Assembly (NCBI RefSeq): GCF_016632335.1
Contig: NZ_JAEPBG010000021.1
Location: 1-64,000 of the forward strand
DNA from: Noviherbaspirillum pedocola
GTDB lineage: Bacteria; Pseudomonadota; Gammaproteobacteria; Burkholderiales; Burkholderiaceae_D
DNA: 64,000 bases
Reading direction: 5' to 3'
In this document: positions 19,712 through 29,734 of the stretch, piece after piece
Layout of the letters: the number at the start of each line of letters is the position of its first letter
Numbering within the stretch: the stretch's first letter is position 1
Translations under genes and position numbers: made by a program
Notes under the pieces: generated by a model
The model's input: the letters and a program-made list of their open reading frames with translations, nothing else
Database searches by the model: none
Told to the model about the DNA's origin: nothing

Positions 19712-21589
19712 TCAGATCTCCACCTGCGTGCCCAGCTCGATGACGCGTGTCGGAGGAATCTTGAAGTAGTCCGCGGCGTCCCTGGCATTGCGCGCCATGG
19801 CCGCGTACACCGTTTCGCGCCACAGCGCCATGCCGGTCTTGTGCGTGGCAAGCACCGTCTGGCGCGAAATGAAGTAGGAGGTTTCCATCAGTTCGATGCT
19901 CAGGCCCTTTCGTTTGCACAGCTCGAGCGCAAACGGGATATCGCGTTCATCCATGAAGCCGTAATGCACATCGACCTGGTAACAGTCATGGCCGAGCGCT
20001 TCCACCGTGACGCGTTCCGTGTCCGGGATCCTGGGCACATCCATCGGATGCACCGTCAACAGGATCAGGCGCTCATGCAGAACCTTGTTGTGGAACAGGT
20101 TGTGCAGCAGGGCATGGGGCACGCCATCGCCCTCCGAGCGGAAAAATATCGCCGTGCCGGCGACACGGTGCGGCGGATGCGCGAACAGCGAGCTCAAGAA
20201 GCCATCCAGCGGTATCAGGTGCGAACGGAGGTTCTCGAACACGAGCTGCCGCCCGGTGCGCCAGGTCAGCATGATGGTGACCATGAAGGCGCTGATGGCC
20301 AGGGTGAACCAGCCGCCGCTGATGATTTTCAGGCTGGTTGCTGAAAAGAGCGTGACATCGATGACGAAGAAAAAGGCTGTCGCGGCCAGGGTGAGCGACA
20401 GCGGATACTTCCAGCCGTAGTGAACGACGAAGAAGGTGAGCAGCGTGGTGGTCAGCATCGTCGCCGTGGCGGCGATGCCGTAGGCCGATGCCAGGTTCGA
20501 CGATGAGCCGAATCCGACCACGGCCAGCACCACGGCTGCCAGTTGCAGCCAGTTCACCAGCGGAATGTAGATCTGCCCGCGCTCGTGTTCGGAAGTCTGG
20601 CAGACGCGCATGCGCGGCAGAAAGCCCAGCGCAATAGCTTGCTGCGTCACGGAAAACGCGCCGGAGATCGTAGCCTGCGACGCAATGACCGTGGCCATGG
20701 TGGAAATCACCACCAGCGGAATCACGCTCCAGGACCCGAGCTGCTGGAAGAAGGGATTGGACACCGCCGCCGGGTGCGACAGCAGCAGCGCTCCCTGTCC
20801 CAGGTAATTCAGCGCCAGCGCCGGAAGAACCGCGGCGAACCAGGCGAGCCGGACGGGCTTGCGGCCGAAATGCCCCATGTCGGCATACAGTGCCTCGGCG
20901 CCGGTCAGCGCCAGAACTACGGCGCCCAGGGAAAGAAAGGCGTACCAGCCGTTGCGCGCCAAAAAGCCGATGGCATGCACCGGATTGAAGGCGACGAGGA
21001 TCACCGGGTTCTTGACGATATTGAAGATACCCATGCCCGCCAGCGTGGCGAACCACAGCAGCACGATCGGTCCGAACCATTTGCCGATGCCGCCGGTGCC
21101 ATGACGCTGCACCATGTACAGGCTCAGCAGAATGGCCAGCGTCATCGGAATCACGTAGGGCTTGAGCGCAGGCGTCGCGACTTCCAGGCCTTCGATGGCC
21201 GACAGCACCGAAATTGCCGGGGTGATCACGCCATCGCCGAAGAACAGCCCCGCACCCACCATGCCCAGCAGCATCACCGGGTAATGCCAGCGCGACTGCT
21301 GGGTCACCGAGGACAGGGCAAGCGCGGTCAGCGCCATGATGCCGCCTTCGCCGCGGTTGTCTGCCCGCAGCACCAGCGTCACGTACTTCAGTGAAATAAC
21401 GATGATGAGCCCCCACAGGATCAGGGAGACCACGCCAATGATGTTGTCGGCGCTGAGCGTCAGGCCATGGTGCTCGGCAAAGACTTCCTTCATCGTGTAC
21501 AGCGGACTTGTGCCTATGTCGCCGTACACGATGCCAATGGCGGCTAGAGTCAGTGCGGCAAGACTGCTTTTTGATGATGGCGTTGCCAA
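19712..21589 (-). CDS. kup: Kup low-affinity potassium uptake protein
   Basis: About 625 residues. Twelve membrane helices occupy the first 430 residues, beginning with the Kup hallmark AALTLAAIGIVYGDIGTSPL, then GGIMALTALAL and FGDGVITPAISVLSA. A cytoplasmic C-terminal domain follows and ends in a characteristic TRVIELGTQVEI. It is a proton-coupled potassium importer in the inner membrane. The start is taken as TTG 21589 because AGGAG sits six bases before it, giving an N-terminus like MATPSSKSSLAAL; a TTG at 21619 is possible but has no ribosome site. The gene is convergent with aroG and shows no operon partner. Confidence 0.94.
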   Translation of the reverse strand: MATPSSKSSLAALTLAAIGIVYGDIGTSPLYTMKEVFAEHHGLTLSADNIIGVVSLILWGLIIVISLKYVTLVLRADNRGEGGIMALTALALSSVTQQSRWHYPVMLLGMVGAGLFFGDGVITPAISVLSAIEGLEVATPALKPYVIPMTLAILLSLYMVQRHGTGGIGKWFGPIVLLWFATLAGMGIFNIVKNPVILVAFNPVHAIGFLARNGWYAFLSLGAVVLALTGAEALYADMGHFGRKPVRLAWFAAVLPALALNYLGQGALLLSHPAAVSNPFFQQLGSWSVIPLVVISTMATVIASQATISGAFSVTQQAIALGFLPRMRVCQTSEHERGQIYIPLVNWLQLAAVVLAVVGFGSSSNLASAYGIAATATMLTTTLLTFFVVHYGWKYPLSLTLAATAFFFVIDVTLFSATSLKIISGGWFTLAISAFMVTIMLTWRTGRQLVFENLRSHLIPLDGFLSSLFAHPPHRVAGTAIFFRSEGDGVPHALLHNLFHNKVLHERLILLTVHPMDVPRIPDTERVTVEALGHDCYQVDVHYGFMDERDIPFALELCKRKGLSIELMETSYFISRQTVLATHKTGMALWRETVYAAMARNARDAADYFKIPPTRVIELGTQVEI

Positions 21590-21938
21590 ACGGGGCTCCT
21601 GTTTTCCGGAAAGTCGCAACTTTATATCGTAATCAAGGAAGTTGAATCGAATATATGCAAGGCGCCGACAGGTGAACGGTCATAAACACGTCTGGAAAGC
21701 AGTTTTCCTGCAATGCCTCGTGTCGGAAACAGGTCGCGCCGTCACTGCCCGGGGCAATCTATCCGCCAGGACAGATCGCACAGGAAATGTCAGGCCGCCG
21801 CGCGAACGCTCAATGTCCATCGAGATCAAGCTTTGCGCCATTCATGCCGCAGCCAGCTGAAGTGATGCGGACTATTGCGAGCTGCAGTGCAATACTTGAT
21901 GCACTGAGTCCGGAAAGGCCAAAGGCACTGGAGTTTCC
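21590..21938. other. Divergent region between kup and the GGDEF-EAL gene
   Basis: About 349 bases holding the promoters of both genes. Some AT-rich sequence lies near 21620-21660, just upstream of kup. No gene or riboswitch is recognised. Confidence 0.4.
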
Positions 21939-24914
21939 ATGGAAAAGCATGCCTTCGAACACAAGAATCCATCCCCTGCACCCAGTACGAACCCGGGCCC
22001 TGCTGCCGCAACGCATGGTCGCCTGGACCTCAGTCATATCGCTGCGGCGATGCTGATAGTCGATGCGAGGCTATGCATCGTCGGTATCAATGAAGCATGC
22101 CGGGACGCATTGACGCGCCTGTCCGGCGCGATTGTGGAATTCGGATCAGCGCTTTCCGAAGTGCCTGTCTTCATCGAAACCGCTGAAGGGGACAGGGAAC
22201 CACTCGAGCAGATGTGTCGGCGCGCTTTTCTTGGCGAGGCGCTGTTTGTCACCGGCCACTGCACTGGCGCACGGCAGGCGCGCAGCATGCTGTTCAAATT
22301 GATGCCGATGTCGGACTGCTTTGGCAATCCGCTGCTGCTGACCATCGCCATACAGGATTTTCCGGACGATGCCGCCATCAATTCCCATCGGGTAGAGCAC
22401 GCTGCCCCGGCGCCGGAATTCGTCGAACCCGAGACCGAGACGCAAGGCACGACGCCGATGCCGCCCGCCGACCTGCAGCGAACTTTCGATCTTGCCCCGG
22501 TCGGCATTGCCCATGTCGCGCCCACTGGCCGCTGGCTGCGCGTCAATCAGTACATCTGCAACATGCTCGGCTATACCCGCGAGGAACTGGCTTCCATCAC
22601 TTATCAGGATGTGACCTATCCGGCCGATCTCGAAGCCGACAATGCCCTGGTGCAGGAACTGCTGAGCGGCAAGAGAAGTTCGTATGTCCTGGAAAAGCGT
22701 TATCTGCACAAGAGCGGCGATACGGTCTGGGCGTATCTGGCCGTCATGCTGGTGCGCGAGGATGACGGCGCGCCCAAGTACTTCATTGCGGTGCTCAGCG
22801 ACGTGCAATGGCAAAAGAGCGTGCTGGCCAAGGCGGAAGAAAGCCAGGCGAGGCTCCAGGCCGTTTTCAACAGCCTCAATGAAGCGGTGTTCGTCTTCAA
22901 TGCCAGAGGCAAGGTGATCGAGGCCAATTCAGCGGCGCTGCGGCTGTTTGGCTACCAGGACGTCAGCGAGAGCAGCAGCAGCGTTGTCGAGCTGGAGAAG
23001 CGTTTCGAGGTGCGCACTCTGGATTTGCACCTCCTGCCCGTCGAAGAATGGCCGGTATGCCGCATCCTGCGCGGCGAGAGCGTGGCCAATAGCGAACTGC
23101 GGGTGCTGCAACGGGAGTCCGGGAGAAGGTGGATCGCCAGTTTCAGCGGCACGAAGACCACCAGCAGCAAGGGGCATTCCGAATTCGCGGTGTTGACAGT
23201 GCGCGATGTCACGAAGCGGCATTACGCGGAGCTGGCCTTGCGGTACAGCGAGCAGCGCTTTCGCACCGCGCTGGACCATATTCCGGATGCGGTCGTTCTT
23301 TACGACCGCAGCCTGCGGGTACGCTATGTCAACCAGGCGATGACGCGGCTGTTGCAGCGCCCGGCATCCGCCATCCTCGGTCGTCATGAAAGCGAGCTGA
23401 AAAGCCATCCACTGGCCGATCTGCGCCGCCCATTGCTGCAGGCCGCAATCAATAACGCCAAGTTGCAGAGCGCCGACTTTGAATATGCATCGCCATACGG
23501 CACCCGCTATGTCGCCGCTTCCTTCGTTCCGCTGCTCAATGACAAGGAAGGCGCCGATGAAGTCATGGGCATCTACCATGACTACACGCAGCGCAAGCGG
23601 GCCGAGGAAAATGCGCGCCAGGCCGCATTGCATGACCCGCTTACCCGCCTGCCCAATCGCGCGTTGCTGTTCGAGTATGCGAAGCATCTGCTGGGCGCGG
23701 CGCGCCGGTCGCAGGAAAAAGTTGCCGTCCTCTTCATTGACCTCGACGGCTTCAAGCCCATCAATGATCTGCACGGCCATGAAACCGGCGATGAAATACT
23801 GCGCCAGATTGCGCAGCGGCTGAAGATAAATACCCGCGAAGAGGACATGACATTTCGCCTTGGCGGCGATGAATTCCTGATCCTCTTGCCTCGCCTCACC
23901 AGCCATGAGGCCGTGAAGGAGATGGCACAGCACCTGCTGCAAACCGTCAACAGACCTTGCGAGGTCGGCAATCTCAGCCTTGCGGTATCGGCCTCGATCG
24001 GCATCAGCCTCTATCCTGATGATGGCGTTGAGACCGACATGCTGATCCAGCATGCCGATGCGGCCATGTACTACGTGAAGGAACGTGGACGAAACGGCTT
24101 CGAGTTCTATGTCCCGGAAATGTCAGCCCATGTGGAAAGGCAGGCTGTGATTGAACAGGAGCTGAAACGGGCAATCAAGGGAAACGAATTCTGCCTGTTC
24201 TACCAGCCTGTCGTCGAGATGCATACCGGGAAGGTGGTTTGCGCCGAGGCGCTGATTCGCTGGCCGGGAAACAGCGCGAGCGCCGACCGCTTTGTGCCCA
24301 TTGCCGAAGCCACGGGATTGATCGGGCCGGTAGGCGACTGGGTATTGTCCGAGGCCTGCGAGCAATATCTCGCATGGAGAGAGGCGGGCCTGGCCGACCT
24401 GCCGATTGCAATCAATGTGTCGCCGGTCCAGTTCCGGCGCCATGACCTGGCCGAGCAGATCGAAGCGACGTTGAAGCGCTACGGACTGCGCGGCAGTGCG
24501 ATTCAGATCGAGCTGACGGAAACGGCGGTGATGGATGACATCGATCGCGCGGTCGGTGTGCTGGGCAGGCTCAAGAGCGCGGGCATCAAGGTGTCGCTGG
24601 ATGACTTTGGCACCGGATACTCCAGCCTGAATTACCTGAGCCGGCTGCCGCTGAACAAGCTCAAGATCGATCAGACCTTCGTGCAGCGCATCGAACTGGA
24701 CAGCGCGGGAAGAGCAATCACCGAGGCCATCATCGTCCTGGGCAGAACGCTGGGACTCACCGTCGTGGCGGAAGGGATCGAATCCGAGGCGGTATTCGCC
24801 TACCTGCGCGAACGCGGCTGCCAGGAAGGGCAGGGCTACTTCATCCGCAAGCCGCTTTCCGGGCCGCGATTCGCCGCGTGGATGCATGCCGGGGCTGTGC
24901 CTGGACGATCCTGA
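21939..24914 (+). CDS. Multi-PAS GGDEF-EAL protein (c-di-GMP turnover)
   Basis: 991 residues, soluble, with no membrane helix. At least three PAS domains lie in about 30-560: one around FDLAPVGIAHVAPTGRWLRV, one around LNEAVFVFNARGKVI and one around LDHIPDAVVLYDRSLRVRY. The diguanylate cyclase domain has an intact GGDEF motif (642-646). The phosphodiesterase domain has an intact EAL motif (770-772, in AEALIRW) and a DDFGTGYSSLNYL loop. Both activities are therefore possible, and PAS input probably sets the balance. It stands alone. A hybrid kinase with PAS domains follows 150 bases later and may sense related cues. Confidence 0.95.
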   Translation: MEKHAFEHKNPSPAPSTNPGPAAATHGRLDLSHIAAAMLIVDARLCIVGINEACRDALTRLSGAIVEFGSALSEVPVFIETAEGDREPLEQMCRRAFLGEALFVTGHCTGARQARSMLFKLMPMSDCFGNPLLLTIAIQDFPDDAAINSHRVEHAAPAPEFVEPETETQGTTPMPPADLQRTFDLAPVGIAHVAPTGRWLRVNQYICNMLGYTREELASITYQDVTYPADLEADNALVQELLSGKRSSYVLEKRYLHKSGDTVWAYLAVMLVREDDGAPKYFIAVLSDVQWQKSVLAKAEESQARLQAVFNSLNEAVFVFNARGKVIEANSAALRLFGYQDVSESSSSVVELEKRFEVRTLDLHLLPVEEWPVCRILRGESVANSELRVLQRESGRRWIASFSGTKTTSSKGHSEFAVLTVRDVTKRHYAELALRYSEQRFRTALDHIPDAVVLYDRSLRVRYVNQAMTRLLQRPASAILGRHESELKSHPLADLRRPLLQAAINNAKLQSADFEYASPYGTRYVAASFVPLLNDKEGADEVMGIYHDYTQRKRAEENARQAALHDPLTRLPNRALLFEYAKHLLGAARRSQEKVAVLFIDLDGFKPINDLHGHETGDEILRQIAQRLKINTREEDMTFRLGGDEFLILLPRLTSHEAVKEMAQHLLQTVNRPCEVGNLSLAVSASIGISLYPDDGVETDMLIQHADAAMYYVKERGRNGFEFYVPEMSAHVERQAVIEQELKRAIKGNEFCLFYQPVVEMHTGKVVCAEALIRWPGNSASADRFVPIAEATGLIGPVGDWVLSEACEQYLAWREAGLADLPIAINVSPVQFRRHDLAEQIEATLKRYGLRGSAIQIELTETAVMDDIDRAVGVLGRLKSAGIKVSLDDFGTGYSSLNYLSRLPLNKLKIDQTFVQRIELDSAGRAITEAIIVLGRTLGLTVVAEGIESEAVFAYLRERGCQEGQGYFIRKPLSGPRFAAWMHAGAVPGRS

Positions 24915-25066
24915 TCTGGTTGCTGCGCCATCCATCGCGTCAATGTTGACGAATTGCCAGACTTCGTGATGCGCTGGGGACATCCTGGGCAGCTCGGGTT
25001 ACCATGCGGCCTTCGCCCAACGCTTTCCGCGCTGCCGACCCTCGGGCCAAGTAGCGCGTTTCTCGC

Positions 25067-28030
25067 ATGTCAGTCAGCCAAGACACCTCCCATCAGCAAA
25101 GCGACGCCGAAATCCAGTTTGCCCGGATGATTTCCGCAGTGCGCGATTACGCCATCTATCTGCTCTCTCCGCAAGGCCATATCGTCACCTGGAATGCCGG
25201 CGCCGAGCGTTTCAAGGGCTATGCCACCGATGAAATCATCGGCGAGCATTTCTCCCGCTTTTATACCGAGGAGGACCGCGCCATGGACCTGCCGGCGCGG
25301 GCGCTGCAGACTGCGCTGTCCGAAGGCAAGTTCGAAAGCGAAGGCTGGCGGGTGCGCAAGGATGGCTCGCGCTTCTGGGCGCATGTGGTCATCGATCCGC
25401 TGTTTGACGATGCCGGCCAGCCGATCGGCTTTGCCAAGATCACGCGCGACATTACCGAGCAGCGCCGCGCGCGCGAGCGCCAGGCGCATGAACGCGAAGC
25501 GGCATTGGCCGCGCGCACCGAGGAATACCGGCAGCTGCTGCGTCTGTTCGAGCAGGCGCCGGGCTTCGTCTGCTTTTTCCGCGGACCCGAGCATGTGTAC
25601 GAGCTGCAGAACGCGGCGCATCATCGCCTGGCCGAATTCAAGGACATCATCGGCAAGCCGGTGCGGCAAGCGCTGCCCGAACTCGAGGGCCAGGGCTTCT
25701 TCGAATTGCTCGACGGCGTCTTCGAAAGCGGCACGCCCTATGTCGGTCGGGCGCTGCCGCTGATGGTGAAGCCCGCTTCGGGCGGACCCGGCGAGCAGCG
25801 CTATATCGACTTCGTGTATCAGCCAATCTTCGATGAAGAGGGTAGGGTGGTCGGCGTGTTCTCGCAGGGCAGCGATGTCACCGAGCAGGTGCACGCGCAA
25901 CAGGAAATCGAGTGTAAGCAGGCCGAGCTCGAAGCGCTGGTGCATGAACGTACCCGGGCACTGGAAGAGGCTACTCGCGCACTGCAATTGGCGCGCGAGC
26001 TGCAGCTGGACAAGAACCATCTGCTGCAGCTTTTCGAGCAGGCGCCGGGCTTCATCTGCGTGCTGCGCGGCCGGGACCATGTGTTTGATCTGGCCAACCG
26101 CGCCTACCGCAGTCTGATCGGCGAGCGCGACGTGGTCGGCAAGAGCGTGGCCGAAGCCTTGCCGGAAGTCGCGGCGCAGGGCTTCATCACGCTGCTCGAC
26201 CAGGTGTATGCCAGCGGCGAGCCTTTCATCGGCAGCGAGATGGCGCTCGACATTCGTCAAAGCGACGGCACAGCCGTCACCAGCTATCTCGACTTCGTCT
26301 ACCAACCGATCCGGGATGCCGAGGGCCGCGTCAGCGGAATCTTCGTGCAGGGCAGCGACGTGACCGCGCGCAAGCTCGCGCAGGACGAGCTCAAGCGCTA
26401 TCAGACCGACCTCGAAGCGCTGGTGAGCGAGCGCACGCGCGCGCTGGAAGAGACCCGGGAAGCGCTGCAGCGTTCGCAGAAGCTGGAGGCGATCGGCAAG
26501 CTCACTGGCGGCATCGCGCACGACTTCAACAACATCCTGCAGATCATCGGCGGCAATCTGCAGCTGCTGCATGGCCATGTCGTCGGCAATGCGCTCGCAG
26601 TCAAGCGCGTCGATACCGCGTCCGATGCCGTGACGCGCGGCGCGAAGCTGTCTTCGCAATTGCTCGCCTTCGCGCGGCGACAGCCGCTGCAGCCGGCGGT
26701 GGTGAACCTGGCGCGCGTGATCAACAGCATGGATGACATGTTCCAGCGCGCGCTCGGCGAGCTCATCGAAGTGGAGACCATTTGCGTCGGCGGATTGTGG
26801 AATGCGCTGGTGGATCCGAACCAGCTGGAGAATGTGGTGTTGAACCTGGCGATCAATGCGCGCGACGCGATGCCCAACGGCGGGCGCCTGACCATCGAGC
26901 TCGGCAATGCGACGCTGGACGAAGAATATGTGTCCAGCGAAAGCGATATCGCGCCGGGTCAGTATGTGATGCTGGCGATCTCGGACACCGGCACCGGCAT
27001 GAGCCGCGAAGTGATGGAGCGCGCCTGTGACCCGTTCTTCACGACCAAGCCGGAAGGCGTGGGCACCGGCCTGGGCTTGTCGATGGCCTATGGTTTCGTC
27101 AAGCAGAGCGGCGGCCATTTCAAGATCTACAGCGAAGTCGGGCACGGCACCACGATACGCATCTATTTCCCGCGTTCGCATGAGGCGCTGATCGAAGCGC
27201 CGGTTGCCAATGCCGGCACCGTGGTCGGCGGCAGCGAAACCATCCTGGTGGTGGAGGACGACGCTGCGGTGCAGGCCACGGTGGTCGCGCTGCTCGGTGA
27301 CCTCGGCTATCGGGTATTAAAGGCCGACGATGCCGGCAGCGCGCTCGGCATACTCAAGAGCGGCTTGCCTATCGATTTGCTGTTCACCGATGTCGTCATG
27401 CCGGGCAAGTTGCGCAGCCCCGAGCTTGCGCGCCAGGCCAAGCTGCTGCACCCGGACATCGCAGTGCTGTTCACCTCGGGCTATACCCAGAATGCGATCG
27501 TGCATGGCGGCCGGCTCGACCCCGGCGTCGAGCTGATCAGCAAGCCGTATCGCCGCGAGCAGCTGGCACGCAAGATCCGGCATGTGCTGTCGAACCGGCA
27601 GCAGCAATTGCAGAGCCGGCAGGCGCTGGCAAAGGCGCCGCCAAGCTCGCCGCATGCCCATGCCGGCGCAGTGCGGCGGGTGCTGGTGGTCGAAGACGAT
27701 GAAGAGCTGCGCGAAATGACTTCCGAGCTCATTCGCGTGCTCGGACATCATGTCGAATGCGCGGCCAACGCCGAGGCGGCGCTGGCCATGCTCGCTGCGT
27801 CACGCTATGACATCCTGCTTTCCGATGTCGGCCTGCCGGGCATCGATGGTGTCGAGCTGGCGCGGCGCGCGCTGCGCGACGATCCGCAACTGCGCGTGGT
27901 ATTCGCTTCCGGACATGGCGAAAACATCGATGCCGAGCCCGGGCTGTCGTATGTGGTCCTTCCCAAGCCGTACACGCTGCGCAGGCTGGAGGCGGCGCTC
28001 GAAGAGGTGATACAAATGCCGGTGGCTTGA
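25067..28030 (+). CDS. PAS hybrid histidine kinase with two C-terminal receiver domains
   Basis: 987 residues, no membrane helix. A first PAS domain (about 15-145) carries the GxxxxWNAGAERFKGY pattern. Two near-duplicate PAS modules follow at about 150-290 and 320-450; both open with LF-EQAPGF and close with QGSDVT. The phosphoacceptor is His485 in GGIAHDFNNIL, followed by an HATPase domain with GTGLGLSMAYGFV. Two receiver domains end the protein, with Asp775 (FTDVVMPG) and Asp920 (LSDVGLPG). There is no Hpt domain, so phosphotransfer beyond the receivers needs a partner not seen here. The first receiver reads VVMPGKLRSPEL, typical of this soluble PAS-kinase group. Confidence 0.94.
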   Translation: MSVSQDTSHQQSDAEIQFARMISAVRDYAIYLLSPQGHIVTWNAGAERFKGYATDEIIGEHFSRFYTEEDRAMDLPARALQTALSEGKFESEGWRVRKDGSRFWAHVVIDPLFDDAGQPIGFAKITRDITEQRRARERQAHEREAALAARTEEYRQLLRLFEQAPGFVCFFRGPEHVYELQNAAHHRLAEFKDIIGKPVRQALPELEGQGFFELLDGVFESGTPYVGRALPLMVKPASGGPGEQRYIDFVYQPIFDEEGRVVGVFSQGSDVTEQVHAQQEIECKQAELEALVHERTRALEEATRALQLARELQLDKNHLLQLFEQAPGFICVLRGRDHVFDLANRAYRSLIGERDVVGKSVAEALPEVAAQGFITLLDQVYASGEPFIGSEMALDIRQSDGTAVTSYLDFVYQPIRDAEGRVSGIFVQGSDVTARKLAQDELKRYQTDLEALVSERTRALEETREALQRSQKLEAIGKLTGGIAHDFNNILQIIGGNLQLLHGHVVGNALAVKRVDTASDAVTRGAKLSSQLLAFARRQPLQPAVVNLARVINSMDDMFQRALGELIEVETICVGGLWNALVDPNQLENVVLNLAINARDAMPNGGRLTIELGNATLDEEYVSSESDIAPGQYVMLAISDTGTGMSREVMERACDPFFTTKPEGVGTGLGLSMAYGFVKQSGGHFKIYSEVGHGTTIRIYFPRSHEALIEAPVANAGTVVGGSETILVVEDDAAVQATVVALLGDLGYRVLKADDAGSALGILKSGLPIDLLFTDVVMPGKLRSPELARQAKLLHPDIAVLFTSGYTQNAIVHGGRLDPGVELISKPYRREQLARKIRHVLSNRQQQLQSRQALAKAPPSSPHAHAGAVRRVLVVEDDEELREMTSELIRVLGHHVECAANAEAALAMLAASRYDILLSDVGLPGIDGVELARRALRDDPQLRVVFASGHGENIDAEPGLSYVVLPKPYTLRRLEAALEEVIQMPVA

Positions 28031-28038
28031 GACGCGGC

Positions 28039-28054
28039 GCCGGCGCTCGCCGGC
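28039..28054. terminator. GC-rich hairpin between convergent genes
   Basis: GCCGGC, a 4-nt loop and GCCGGC lie in the 36 bases between the hybrid kinase stop and the stop of the small disordered protein gene. There is no T-run; a shared weak terminator is possible. Confidence 0.35.
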
Positions 28055-28066
28055 TTGCGCAATGGC

Positions 28067-28363
28067 TCAGCTTTTACCGGGATCGAAACTGGTGTCGCCA
28101 GCGTCGGCCTGGTCCGCGTCATCGGTGCCGGGGCTGTCGAGCCCGGTGCCGGGCTGCGGTTTCGTGCCGGGCGGGTTGGCGGTTTGCGGCACGTCGACTG
28201 TTTTCGGCGCAGCGGATTGTCGGTCGGCTTGAGCATTGCCGCCGGCGAAGCTGGTGTCGCCGGCATCGGCCTGTCCGGCGTATTTCGCATCCGCGTCCTT
28301 GTCGGGCGATGCATTGCCGGATGCTGCCTGCGGCTGCGCGGGTGTCTGCGATGAAGACGTCAT
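28067..28363 (-). CDS. Small disordered hypothetical protein with internal repeat
   Basis: 98 residues rich in Ala, Asp, Gly, Pro, Gln and Ser, with no hydrophobic core, so it is probably unstructured. The nonapeptide QADAGDTSF occurs twice, near residues 30 and 85, and the matching DNA is repeated at about 28,090 and 28,248. ATG 28363 has a clear GGAGG eight bases before it, which argues that the gene is translated. A longer frame to 28405 lacks this. No family is recognised. It is convergent with the hybrid kinase gene and divergent from the luciferase-like gene. Confidence 0.6.
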   Translation of the reverse strand: MTSSSQTPAQPQAASGNASPDKDADAKYAGQADAGDTSFAGGNAQADRQSAAPKTVDVPQTANPPGTKPQPGTGLDSPGTDDADQADAGDTSFDPGKS

Positions 28364-28508
28364 TTTCGCTACCTCCATATGCCTGTTTGAAAACTTGTCG
28401 AGCATATGACCGCGCGGCCCCAGCTTCGTTCGGCGGCGCGGGGGACCATCCTGCAGGATTTCCTCAGCCGCGTAGAATGGCCGTTCTCATTTGCCTCACA
28501 CCAGCCTC

Positions 28509-29489
28509 ATGATCCCCTTATCCGTCCTCGACCTGTCCCCGATCCCCGAGGGCAGCAACGCCGCCGTTTCCTTTCGCAATACACTCGATCTCGCGCAGCA
28601 TGCCGAACGCTGGCATTACCAGCGCTACTGGCTGGCCGAACATCACGGCATGCCCGGCATCGCCAGCGCAGCCACCGCGGTGCTGATCGGCCATGTGGCC
28701 GCCGGCACCAAAAGCATACGTGTTGGCGCGGGCGGCATCATGCTGCCCAACCATGCGCCGCTGGTCATCGCCGAGCAGTTCGGTACGCTGGAGTCGCTGT
28801 TCCCGGGTCGCATCGATCTCGGCCTGGGCCGCGCGCCCGGCTCGGACTTCACTGTCGCCCGCGCCCTGCGCCGCAATCTCAACAGCGATCCGGATGCCTT
28901 CCCGCAGGACGTGATGGAGCTGATGGAGTATTTCGCGGCTGCGCCGCGCCGTAACGTACTGGCGGTGCCGGGCGCCGGTTTGAATATTCCGATCTGGATA
29001 CTCGGCTCCAGCCTGTTCGGCGCACAGCTGGCCGCGATGCTCGGCCTGCCCTATGCGTTCGCCTCGCATTTCGCGCCGACGCAGATGATGCAGGCCATTC
29101 AGGTCTATCGCGACATGTTCCGGCCCTCCGAGCGCCTGCAGAAACCGCATGTGATGCTCGGCTTCAATGTCTTTGCCGCCGACAGCGACGAGGAAGCGCA
29201 ATACCTGTCGACCTCGATGCAGCAGGCCTTCGTCAATCTGCGTAGCGGTCATCCGACGCCCTTGCCGCGCCCGATGCGGGACTACCGCTCGACCATAGGC
29301 CCAGCCGAGAGCGCGATGCTGGACAACGTGCTGTCCTGCTCGGCGATCGGCTCGAAGGATACGGTGGCCCGGCAGATCAGGGACTTCGTCGCCAGCACCG
29401 GTGCCGACGAGCTGATGATCACTTCGCAGATTCACGATCACGCGGCGCGGCTGCGTTCCTACGAGATCACCGCAAGCCTCATCAATTGA
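28509..29489 (+). CDS. Luciferase-like flavin-dependent oxidoreductase (YhbW type)
   Basis: 326 residues of the LLM class. The N-terminus [16 protein letters not shown] and the segments [30 protein letters not shown] and [10 protein letters not shown] are characteristic of the YhbW-like group of the bacterial luciferase superfamily. These enzymes use reduced FMN, often with unknown substrate. ATG 28509 ([11 protein letters not shown]) is the family start; a TTG at 28491 is upstream in frame. It stands alone, followed about 245 bases later by the Tat-type SDR. Confidence 0.92.
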   Translation: MIPLSVLDLSPIPEGSNAAVSFRNTLDLAQHAERWHYQRYWLAEHHGMPGIASAATAVLIGHVAAGTKSIRVGAGGIMLPNHAPLVIAEQFGTLESLFPGRIDLGLGRAPGSDFTVARALRRNLNSDPDAFPQDVMELMEYFAAAPRRNVLAVPGAGLNIPIWILGSSLFGAQLAAMLGLPYAFASHFAPTQMMQAIQVYRDMFRPSERLQKPHVMLGFNVFAADSDEEAQYLSTSMQQAFVNLRSGHPTPLPRPMRDYRSTIGPAESAMLDNVLSCSAIGSKDTVARQIRDFVASTGADELMITSQIHDHAARLRSYEITASLIN

Positions 29490-29734
29490 TCCGCTGAAAG
29501 CGGCGACGCCGGCCTTGACCGGCGCTTGCCGCCGCCACGCTTGCGACGCGCATGTCGACGCGCCGGCGCTATCCGCATTCCGCCGGCTCCTGGCCGCATC
29601 AACACGACGCATCAGCACGAAATCCGCAACAAGCCTGCAGATAGGCGCGGCGCGCCGTGGCCGCGCGGGAACTCTGGCCGCCTTCCGACTCTGATCCTCT
29701 TTCCACGTTTTCTCACGCAACTTACTGGAAGGGC

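Noticed and set aside
25070-27181. A 703-codon minus-strand open frame opposite the hybrid kinase
   Set aside because: GC-rich antisense shadow. The plus frame has intact PAS, HisKA, HATPase and receiver motifs.
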